A stretch of 64,000 nt of DNA, taken from Bacteroides cellulosilyticus DSM 14838. Its GTDB lineage: Bacteria > Bacteroidota > Bacteroidia > Bacteroidales > Bacteroidaceae. How positions within the stretch are numbered: the stretch's first letter is position 1; the number at the start of each line of letters is the position of its first letter. Shown here one piece after another: positions 26,367-39,242 of this stretch. The translations under genes and the position numbers were made by a program. The stretch spans positions 1,190,403-1,254,402 of the forward strand of contig NZ_EQ973490.1 in the NCBI RefSeq assembly GCF_000158035.1, given 5' to 3'. The notes under the pieces were generated by a model, which was not told the DNA's origin, did no database searches, and saw nothing but the letters and a program-made list of their open reading frames with translations.

Positions 26367-27212
26367 ATGGGAAACAAAACTATTTTTAGAGTAGTGATGT
26401 GTATAATCATATTGTCGACTTTCATTCTGCCGGTTTCTGCGCAGCAGCCTGATAAGACGAATGAGTACGAAGTATCTTTGAAAAAGTTGATGGAAGTTAC
26501 CGGCGCGTCGGCTTCTATTGATGAGGTTCTATCGTATACTCTGTCTGTGGCAAAGATGAATGTGTCTGAATTTGAATCTCCTTTGGGCGAGCGGTATAAA
26601 GAGTCGGCAATGGGGATTATGCGCGAAGCCATGCCGCTGTTGGTTAATAGGCTACAGATGGATATGGGAAAGGAATTGCATCCGGAAATTGGCAGGAGTA
26701 CGGAGGTAGTGGATCAAACAAGAAATCGGGATCAGGAAATATATGATGCAGCCTATGCGCTTCCTAAAGATAGCATTGAGGTTGCTGACAGACCCTATAA
26801 CAGAGCAACAGGAACAAAACCTTTATTATATTCCATTGAAAGAAGAGCAAAAGACACGAAAGTAACGTTTCTTCAACCTATTTACTTTGATTGGCAATGG
26901 TTGTATTACAGTCCCGGTTTTGTGATAATAGACAGAAAAACGGGTGATGAATACCATGTGAGAGGATATGACGGAGGAGCTCCCCAAGATCGATTATTGA
27001 CTGTGGAAGGTTTTAACTCCAAATATATCTATGTCAGTCTGCTTTTCCCTAAACTGAAAAAGAGTGTAGAGGTAATTGATATTCTTGAGTTGCCGCATGA
27101 AAAAGACAAATTGCCTTCCAATGATGATGGAATTGCAAAGTCATACTATGATGTAAAGGTAAAAGATTATCTTTCCTTCTCCAATAAGAGAGGCAAGAAG
27201 ATATATTATTAA
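26367..27212 (+). CDS. Secreted protein sharing a domain with the thioredoxin-like protein
   Basis: The protein has 281 residues, with a signal peptide ending VSAQQ. Residues about 33-110 are helical and resemble DUF2059 (SLKKLMEVTGASASIDEVLS and GIMREAMPLLV). Residues about 150-245 (LLYSIERRAKDTKVTFLQPI, WLYYSPGFVIIDRKTGDEYH, YIYVSLLFPKLKKSVEVIDI) align by eye with residues about 30-115 of the 20306-22768 protein. They share the order of a YxI-E-R strand, a W-x-x-x-x-P/G loop, a D-x-x-TG turn and an LLFP strand. No catalytic residues were recognised. It is not preceded by an HTCS repeat and ends 30 bp before promoter B. Confidence 0.6.
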   Translation: MGNKTIFRVVMCIIILSTFILPVSAQQPDKTNEYEVSLKKLMEVTGASASIDEVLSYTLSVAKMNVSEFESPLGERYKESAMGIMREAMPLLVNRLQMDMGKELHPEIGRSTEVVDQTRNRDQEIYDAAYALPKDSIEVADRPYNRATGTKPLLYSIERRAKDTKVTFLQPIYFDWQWLYYSPGFVIIDRKTGDEYHVRGYDGGAPQDRLLTVEGFNSKYIYVSLLFPKLKKSVEVIDILELPHEKDKLPSNDDGIAKSYYDVKVKDYLSFSNKRGKKIYY

Positions 27213-27244
27213 AAGCTATAAATAGGAGGAAGGAGTCTGAGATA

Positions 27245-30449
<3,205 letters not shown>

Positions 30450-30466
30450 TGTGATAAAATCGGATT

Positions 30467-32374
30467 ATGAGAAGATTGTGTTTGTTGTTCTTATTGATAG
30501 GAACCTATTGTTATGCCGGTGAAAGAAAATATACGGTTGATTCGCCTGACGGAAAGATACAGTTAGCGATTATTCAAACGGATGCCGGTGAGCTGACTTA
30601 TCAATTATCCGTGAAGCGTAAACAAGTGATTGATGCTTCTGCATTGGGGTTTAAAACGGAAGATGGGCTGACTTTTCCTTTCCGGGGATGGAAAATGGGA
30701 AAGGTTACTCGTAACAAAGTGAATTCTGTTTGGAAGCCTTTGTGGGGAAAGCGTGCCGTGGTACCCGATAAATACAATGAGATGAAGCTGTCTTTTGTGA
30801 ATGAAGCGAAATCATCGGATGCTTTGGAAGTAGTGGCACGGGCTTATAATGAAGGTGTGGCTTTTCGCTATGTGTCGCCTCAAGATGCAGGTTCTGCATT
30901 GGAACTTACTACTTTTAATTTTGCAGGCGATTATACTGCATGGTTTTATAATGGTGAAAGGCATAATATCGGTCCGGAACGATTGACGGAAACTGATGGT
31001 GAGCGCTTGCCTGTGATGACGGTGAAGGCTGCGGATGATTTATATCTGGCTGTCCATGAAGCTTGTCTGGATGAAGGGGAACCTTTGAAACTAAAGTCGG
31101 AAAAAGGGCAATGTTTGTTTTCTGTGTCTGTAAAGCCGCATTTGCTTCATGCGGGGTATCAATCGGCATGGCGTGTGGTTCTTTGCGGCAATCGTCCGGG
31201 CGATCTGGTAGATTCTCATCTCTTGGAATTATTGAATCCGGAACCTTCCGGAGATTATGATTTTTCATGGGTAAAGCCGGGAGTTGCATTGTGGGACTGG
31301 CGTATCAATGGTGCTCAATGGGAAGGATTTCATTATACAATGTCTTATCCTTCTTGGGAAAGAATGGTTGATTTTGCCGCCGAACAGGGTTTTGCCTATC
31401 TGGTTCTTGATGCCAACTGGTATGGACCTGAGTTTGAGCAAGGCTCAGATCCTGTAAAGGGAGATAAGGCCAGGGATGTACGAAAGTTGATTCAATATGG
31501 AAAACAGAAAGGAGTAGGCATTTGGCTGTATCTGAATGATGTAGGAGGACGTAATTATCCGTTGGAGGAAACCTTGAAGCAATATGGCGCATGGGGAGCT
31601 GCCGGGGTGAAGTATGGTTTTATGGCTGGAGATGGCGAAGAGAAGAATACCAGAACGAAGAGTATAACTGAAATGTGTGCACGGTATAAATTATTGGTAG
31701 ATTTTCATGATTATCCGGTGCATCCCTATGGGCAGATGCGGACGTGGCCCAATGCTGTGACACGTGAATATTGCAAGGCTCAATTGGACGGCCATGAGAT
31801 TTTCTATCCCAAGACCTTTGTTACTTCGGTATTTGTGAATATGATAGCCGGCCCGATTGATATGAATAATGGTATGTTTGACTTGCGACAGGGGAAAACG
31901 ACGCGTTCGGATAATAATCAGGAGGTACCTTCAACGGTGGTATCGGAAGCTGCACGAACATTGATCACTTTCTCCGGCGCAACGATTATTCCGGATATTC
32001 CTGAATATTATCGTAAATATCCTGCTTTACTCCGCTTTTTGTCTGCACAGAAGATGCCTTGGCTGGAAAGTAAGACTTTGGATGGCGAAATAGGGGAATA
32101 TATCGTAATGATGCGTCAAGCGGAAGATGGAGCATTCTTGGTAGGAGCTGCAACTAACGAAGAAAGTAGAACTTTACGTGTGCCGCTGTCTTTCTTAGGT
32201 AAAGGAGACTATGAAGCGGAAATTGTAGAAGATGGGGAGAATGCCCATTATTTGAGTAACAGAGAAACGATTAAGGTTTCGAAAAAGAAAGTAACGCGGA
32301 ATGAAGTTCTGAATATAAAGTTAGCGCCGGGTGGCGGAGCTTGTATCCGTATTGGAAAAGAAATAAAACAGTAG
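30467..32374 (+). CDS. GH97 glycosidase with atypical catalytic positions
   Basis: The protein has 635 residues, with a signal peptide ending CYAGE. The GH97 layout is seen: an N-terminal beta-sandwich (about 20-270, SPDGKIQLAI), a TIM barrel (about 280-540) and a C-terminal beta domain. The other two GH97 proteins of the window carry the retaining-type nucleophile in a GIKVDFF motif. Here the same place reads GVKYGFM, with Gly384 instead of Asp. The loop after the next strand reads FHDYPVHP (Asp415) instead of FHG..PRG. In GH97, loss of this Asp is typical of the inverting branch, whose base glutamates differ. It may be an inverting or altered-specificity member. Gene spacing after GH2 is 17 bp. 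Confidence 0.85.
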   Translation: MRRLCLLFLLIGTYCYAGERKYTVDSPDGKIQLAIIQTDAGELTYQLSVKRKQVIDASALGFKTEDGLTFPFRGWKMGKVTRNKVNSVWKPLWGKRAVVPDKYNEMKLSFVNEAKSSDALEVVARAYNEGVAFRYVSPQDAGSALELTTFNFAGDYTAWFYNGERHNIGPERLTETDGERLPVMTVKAADDLYLAVHEACLDEGEPLKLKSEKGQCLFSVSVKPHLLHAGYQSAWRVVLCGNRPGDLVDSHLLELLNPEPSGDYDFSWVKPGVALWDWRINGAQWEGFHYTMSYPSWERMVDFAAEQGFAYLVLDANWYGPEFEQGSDPVKGDKARDVRKLIQYGKQKGVGIWLYLNDVGGRNYPLEETLKQYGAWGAAGVKYGFMAGDGEEKNTRTKSITEMCARYKLLVDFHDYPVHPYGQMRTWPNAVTREYCKAQLDGHEIFYPKTFVTSVFVNMIAGPIDMNNGMFDLRQGKTTRSDNNQEVPSTVVSEAARTLITFSGATIIPDIPEYYRKYPALLRFLSAQKMPWLESKTLDGEIGEYIVMMRQAEDGAFLVGAATNEESRTLRVPLSFLGKGDYEAEIVEDGENAHYLSNRETIKVSKKKVTRNEVLNIKLAPGGGACIRIGKEIKQ

Positions 32375-32395
32375 CTATCCAGCTACTGTTTTATT
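32362..32395. terminator. Bidirectional hairpin spanning two stop codons
   Basis: A perfect 15-bp stem (32362-32376 and 32381-32395) has a 4-nt ATCC loop. It overlaps the stop codon of the plus-strand GH97 gene (ends 32374) and that of the minus-strand GH127-type gene (ends 32383). The arms start with AATAAAA and end with TTTTATT, so each direction gives a U-rich end. Confidence 0.88.
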
Positions 32396-34755
32396 AATCT
32401 TACTTCATATATTTCACCTATTTGCTTGTTGGGTTTTGCCACAAACTTGACGCGTACTTGTTTCTTATCCTGCAAAAGAGTAGCCGGAATGTCATAGGTT
32501 TCTGCCTTGAACTCTGATATGCGATATTTGCCGGTGTTGTTGATGGAACGGAGAAGCACATCATCAATATAGATATCGAATTCATGGCTTTTCCATTCGC
32601 CCACTCCCCAATACTTGAGTCGCAGCTTGAGGTTAGTCAGACCATCGGTTTGCATGAGGTAGCTAAAATAATGTCCGTTGCGGGCATCGCGATAGAAGAC
32701 ATTATTTGTGTTACCGGTGTATGACTCGTCGGTCTCCATCTGGTGGTCGGTCTCCGGTTGCTGTTCGCCTGGCTGCACTTTGTCGACAGTGCTTGCTTCG
32801 AGTGCCTGACGCTCCTGTTCCTGCTTGGCAATGTTATCGATATACTGCTTGTAGCTACCTTCGGTGAGGGCAAGCCAATATATCATGTAACGAGAGTCAT
32901 GAATTTCGAAGAATGGTTGCAACTCTCCTTCAATCTTGTTCTCCGTGCGGGTGCTGAGTGTGAAGTGCAGCGGTTTGCCAGACACAGGAGTGAGCTGTGA
33001 CGGGATACTGGTAATGTCATTGTTGATGAGGATTGGAGCTTTATCAATAGGCTGCTTTGGACCACCTGCATACTGCCCGAAGCGGCTATCATCCGCTATA
33101 AGTGAAGCCATCGACTCTGTACCGGTTTTCATTCCGAGAAGGATAGGTCCATGCATGAGAGCAACGTACTGCGGTTCGTTGGGTAGATAGCGCAGGGATG
33201 AGTGCATTGGGAAATTGATGTTTACTACATCGCCTTTTTTCCATTTGCGATTGATGCTGACGTAGGATGACGGGCCTGTAATGATGTCGACAGGCTTTCC
33301 GTTTACACTGACCTTGAATTCGCCCGGATGTACCCATCCCGGATAGCGCACCATGAGATTGAATGTGCCTTTACCTTCCGCAATAGTAATAGTACTGTTT
33401 TCAGAATAAGGGAAAGCCGTCTCCTGACGTAACGTGATGCCGCGTTCCTTCCAGTCGAGCTGTGAAGCCGCATATAGATTCACAAAAAGGGCATCACCTG
33501 CATGGGTGTAGATGAACTGTCCGTACTTGCCATGGTTCTCCATACCGGTGCCGACACAACACCACATTGCTTCATTAGGAGCGGAGTAGTTGCGATAGTG
33601 GCGGGGACGGGCAGGCGTAAAATAGACGTAGCCTCCATGTTCCGGGTGCTGGGTGGAGAGTATGTGGTTGAATGTGGCAAGCTCGTAGTAGTCGGCATAC
33701 CGCGCTTCCGGATTACGACGGTGGAGGTCTTCTGTAAGTTTCAACATATTGTTGGTGTTACAGCTCTCAGGACCGTCAATGTCGTTGATGAAGTCCATAC
33801 AAGCATCCTTAGCAGGGAAATGCTCACGACGGCTGTTTCCGCCAAATGCAAGGCTGCGCTCGCCGGTTACGATATCCCAGAAGAATGAACTTGCCACATG
33901 ATAATCCTCATTTCCCGACAGCTCTGATATACGCTCAAAGCCGATAACTTTGGGTACTTGCGTATTGGCGTGCATATTGTCGAGGCAGTCTTGCCGCTGC
34001 GACATAGGAGTAAATAACCGTTTGTGGGAGAAACGCTTTGCGCAGTCAAGGTACTTTTGCTCATGAGTAATGGCATACGCATCAGCAAGTACTTCGTTCA
34101 TGCCGCCATGCTCGTTGCCAAGCATCCGTTCCATCTGTTCATCCGACAATCCTGATGTGATGTGGATTGCCCAATTGCAAAACTGTAGAAAAAGACTCTT
34201 TGCCTGTTCATTGCCGCAATATAGCCATGCGTCGCGTAAGCCGGCATACATCTTATGCAAATTGTAGAACGGTGCCCATGAGCCACTGTATACGCGGAAG
34301 TCTCCGTCTTTAAAGCCATTCCAAATATTCTGGCTGTTAGGCATTCCGCCCATGTAGCCAATACCCCATTGGGGATGATTCTTGGAATTGGCTTCGGCAC
34401 ATTCGGCAATTTCACTGATAATGTACTCCATACGCTTGCGACATTCTTCATTGCCGGTGGCTGCATTGATGGCCATAGCTGTGAGGTAATGTCCTCCGAC
34501 GTGTCCGTCTAATCCGTCCCAGTTGGGATAACATTTAGCTTTGGGTGTCAGCCCTGCCTCTTTTCGATAGGGAGCCATCAAACGGTCACAGTCGTACTTG
34601 AGCAATGTCTCGATATTCAAGTCCCGGGCATGTTTCAACGGCCCTTCGAGGAGTGTTATTTGTGAGAGCGGAAACTCGTTGGAATACAATTTATCTTGTG
34701 CATTTATCCCTGTGGCTGCACATATAAATAATAGAATAGTAAATGTTTTTTTCAT
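32383..34755 (-). CDS. GH127/GH146-type beta-L-arabinofuranosidase (DUF1680)
   Basis: The protein has 790 residues, with a signal peptide ending GINAQ. The DUF1680 (alpha/alpha)6 barrel fills about residues 30-540. It contains the zinc/cysteine set known for beta-L-arabinofuranosidases: a Glu and Cys in GPESCNTNNM and the adjacent pair Cys399-Cys400 (WCCVGTGMENHGK), one of which serves as nucleophile in this family. A beta-sandwich follows, and the C-terminal domain (about 670-790) starts at the GEQQPETDH motif. It should remove beta-linked L-arabinofuranose. It is the second gene of the minus-strand operon, 18 bp after the GH43 gene. A paralog lies at 39243. Confidence 0.88.
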   Translation of the reverse strand: MKKTFTILLFICAATGINAQDKLYSNEFPLSQITLLEGPLKHARDLNIETLLKYDCDRLMAPYRKEAGLTPKAKCYPNWDGLDGHVGGHYLTAMAINAATGNEECRKRMEYIISEIAECAEANSKNHPQWGIGYMGGMPNSQNIWNGFKDGDFRVYSGSWAPFYNLHKMYAGLRDAWLYCGNEQAKSLFLQFCNWAIHITSGLSDEQMERMLGNEHGGMNEVLADAYAITHEQKYLDCAKRFSHKRLFTPMSQRQDCLDNMHANTQVPKVIGFERISELSGNEDYHVASSFFWDIVTGERSLAFGGNSRREHFPAKDACMDFINDIDGPESCNTNNMLKLTEDLHRRNPEARYADYYELATFNHILSTQHPEHGGYVYFTPARPRHYRNYSAPNEAMWCCVGTGMENHGKYGQFIYTHAGDALFVNLYAASQLDWKERGITLRQETAFPYSENSTITIAEGKGTFNLMVRYPGWVHPGEFKVSVNGKPVDIITGPSSYVSINRKWKKGDVVNINFPMHSSLRYLPNEPQYVALMHGPILLGMKTGTESMASLIADDSRFGQYAGGPKQPIDKAPILINNDITSIPSQLTPVSGKPLHFTLSTRTENKIEGELQPFFEIHDSRYMIYWLALTEGSYKQYIDNIAKQEQERQALEASTVDKVQPGEQQPETDHQMETDESYTGNTNNVFYRDARNGHYFSYLMQTDGLTNLKLRLKYWGVGEWKSHEFDIYIDDVLLRSINNTGKYRISEFKAETYDIPATLLQDKKQVRVKFVAKPNKQIGEIYEVRLIKQ

Positions 34756-34773
34756 GGTTACATTCTGATATTC

Positions 34774-36858
34774 TTATGCAAGAGGAGTAAACACAACCTT
34801 ATATGTTTTAACTACCCCTTTATAATCGAATTTCACAATAGCAGTTCCGGAAACCGATGTTGCCTGGATAATCTCTACTTTCACATTCTTATCAGTCGCT
34901 GATGCCGATACAGTAGGGGTTCCGGTAGTTCCGGCCGGAAGTTTGTAAACAGCTTCATAGATGTCATAGCCGGTAATACCATTGCTTTCAGTAGAGCGTA
35001 CAGGAGTTGCCGGTACTTCGATTGCTTTTCCATTGACCTCTATATTTACTTTGGGGACAATAGGGCGAGTGATCTTCTTCTTGTTTGAGCTGAATCCCAA
35101 GCCGGCTAAATCGAAAAGATTGCCCGTTTCTTCGCTTTCAGCAACGAGATAGATTGCATGTTTCTTGTCCAGGTGGTCAACAAACTTCGATACATCAATT
35201 GTAAACTGTTCCGTTTTCTGCGCCGAGTTGGCGGGAACAACAATTTCGCCTATCTTCGTCCCTTTCCAGGTTTCGTTATCCCACGGACCATCTAACCAAA
35301 CGTTCACTTTAAACGTTTTTGATGTTTTGGGTGTAAGGAAGAGGTTGAAGGCTGTTTGGTTTCCCTTTTTGGTTCCTTCGAAAGCTTTCAAACCCAGTTT
35401 GTCTTTATTCAATCCGCCGAAGCCGAAGTATTTATATCCTATTATATTGCCGTTTTTCACGTTTGTGATGGGGGCATGATTATCCCAGATGTCCCATGAA
35501 TCCTGCTGGATACGTCCGTCGGAGAGATAACATGCAAATCCCGCGGAATAATACTGATAGGGATCAAGGCCGAATATATGGAATCCTTCCGAGGTTACTT
35601 CTGCTCCTTTGTATTCATTTCCTTGGCTGTCTTTGGCTGTCCAGATTTTATTTTTTGCATACGGATCGTAGGCTCTGATGGAAACTTTACCGCCTTCCGA
35701 CACCGGTTTCTTATCCCATTCTACATGGATTGGGGCTACCATTGACTGGCGTGCGTTGCCGAATCCCCGTGGCGGACGGTGATAGAATACATACCATTGT
35801 CCGTTAATGAGTTCTATACTTCCGTGTGTATTGTGTCCTGCATTAGTTGTTTGCAGGTGTGAACCATCCTGATTTAACACCGGGGCACGCGAATCGACCA
35901 GAACGCCGCCGCTTTTCCATGGACCCAGTGGAGAATCACCATAAGCGTAACGCAAAGTGGAGTTGGAACTGCCCAATCCATAGTCGGGACCTGAATGTCC
36001 GCTATAGATGGTCACGTATTTGTTTCCGATCTTACGTATGGATGAAGCTTCAAAGAAGTTGAATGCTTCGAGGTCCTCTCCGGGAAAGATATGCGGATAT
36101 GAAATATTCTTCGGACCGCGATTGTTACCTCTGCGAACGCCTGCCGGCATGAAATAAGGAATAACCTCTGTTCCCGGGCGTACGGAATACATGGTGTTTT
36201 GGTCCAGTTGAGCGGCTAATGAACGTTGGAATCCCCAGTATCCATAGGCTCTGAATCCGATTTCATAATCCGGATCGTTCGGATCCGTAATATATTCGAT
36301 ATATACTGATGGGTCGAATCCCAGAATACTTCCGGGCAGAGTTTTTGTACCATCAGCAGTCAGGTTGATGGGGGTAAAGGGTCCGTCGGGGCGGCTTCCT
36401 TTGGCAACCATCGCTTCTCTGTCTCTACCGCGGCTATGCGGGTACAGATAATATTCTTTTGTGCCGTCCTTCCTTTTCACTTCAACAAGGTCGGGAGCGT
36501 ACATCACATCCCATTGTCCTTCTACCTGATAGGTAAAGATAGGCCCTTCGTCACGCCAACTTGATAAATCTTCTACGGGTGCCGACCACATTCTGATGTC
36601 CGGCCCGCAATAACTGCCGAAGCGGACATCGTGCGAACCGATGATGTAAGCGCGAAATTTTCCCGGATTGTCGGGATCTTCAAAAACACGGGGTTCTCCG
36701 TCCGGCAAATGTTCCCATAACGGTAGATACGGATTACCGGCTCCATGATAAACAAACTTGGACGTTTTGGGCTGATTATTATTACCGGCTATTGCTTTTG
36801 TTATTGCAAACATAGGGACAATAGCAAACAATAATAAAACGACTTGAATTCTTTTCAT
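34774..36858 (-). CDS. GH43-type glycosidase with C-terminal binding domains
   Basis: This is 694 residues from the ATG at 36858 (MKRIQVVLLLFAIV). Another ATG two codons upstream (36864) is equally possible. The signal peptide ends in KAIAG. Residues about 35-380 form a GH43-like five-blade propeller. The base Asp is expected in the EPRVFEDPD stretch, with later motifs GQWDVMYAPDLVEV and FNFFEASSIRKIGNKYV (probable proton-donor Glu). Residues about 420-580 form a beta-sandwich of carbohydrate-binding character (YKYFGFGGLNKD). The C-terminal about 100 residues form an Ig-like domain. It is probably an arabinofuranosidase or xylosidase. It is the first gene after promoter F. Confidence 0.8.
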   Translation of the reverse strand: MKRIQVVLLLFAIVPMFAITKAIAGNNNQPKTSKFVYHGAGNPYLPLWEHLPDGEPRVFEDPDNPGKFRAYIIGSHDVRFGSYCGPDIRMWSAPVEDLSSWRDEGPIFTYQVEGQWDVMYAPDLVEVKRKDGTKEYYLYPHSRGRDREAMVAKGSRPDGPFTPINLTADGTKTLPGSILGFDPSVYIEYITDPNDPDYEIGFRAYGYWGFQRSLAAQLDQNTMYSVRPGTEVIPYFMPAGVRRGNNRGPKNISYPHIFPGEDLEAFNFFEASSIRKIGNKYVTIYSGHSGPDYGLGSSNSTLRYAYGDSPLGPWKSGGVLVDSRAPVLNQDGSHLQTTNAGHNTHGSIELINGQWYVFYHRPPRGFGNARQSMVAPIHVEWDKKPVSEGGKVSIRAYDPYAKNKIWTAKDSQGNEYKGAEVTSEGFHIFGLDPYQYYSAGFACYLSDGRIQQDSWDIWDNHAPITNVKNGNIIGYKYFGFGGLNKDKLGLKAFEGTKKGNQTAFNLFLTPKTSKTFKVNVWLDGPWDNETWKGTKIGEIVVPANSAQKTEQFTIDVSKFVDHLDKKHAIYLVAESEETGNLFDLAGLGFSSNKKKITRPIVPKVNIEVNGKAIEVPATPVRSTESNGITGYDIYEAVYKLPAGTTGTPTVSASATDKNVKVEIIQATSVSGTAIVKFDYKGVVKTYKVVFTPLA

Positions 36859-36924
36859 AACCAATCTAATCTTTTTTATACGTAAATATTTATGTTATTA
36901 TTTGTTCAATAAGACACCATGCGA

Positions 36925-36989
36925 CAAAAGTAAGCTATCGAAGGATGAGTGGCTTTTGATATTAGATATTTGAATTTCAAAATCAGATA
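36925..36989 (-). promoter_or_regulatory. Putative HTCS-controlled promoter F (minus-strand GH43/GH127 operon)
   Basis: Read on the minus strand, TATCTGATTTTGAAAT starts at 36989 and TATCTAATATCAAAAG at 36968, 21 bp apart. The -7 box TACTTTTG starts at 36932, 36 bp after the second half-site. It is the only member of the set on the minus strand, and the geometry is exact. The leader to the GH43 start is about 60 nt. Confidence 0.8.
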
Positions 36990-37052
36990 TATTTGTGATA
37001 ATCCTTGTAAGTATTGAGTAAGAAGATAGATTGTTTTCTAATGTGTCTTTTG

Positions 37053-39057
<2,005 letters not shown>

Positions 39058-39118
39058 TCTTTTGAAAAATGTACGGAGTAAGTACGGTAGAGTTGCGGTG
39101 AGGCTACGAAAGAAGTTT

Positions 39119-39183
39119 TATCTGAAATCTAAAATCAAATGTCTGAAATTGACAATGACTATAACATAATAGGCCTATTTTTG
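39119..39183 (+). promoter_or_regulatory. Putative HTCS-controlled promoter C (second GH127 gene)
   Basis: Half-sites TATCTGAAATCTAAAA (39119) and TGTCTGAAATTGACAA (39140) are 21 bp apart. The -7 box TATTTTTG starts at 39176, 36 bp after the second. The second half-site is the most diverged of the set. The GH127-type start codon is 60 bp downstream. Confidence 0.75.
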
Positions 39184-39242
39184 CATTGTGTCAGATCATA
39201 TGAAAGTATGATTATAAGTGGAAATAAATCAAGGATTAGGAA

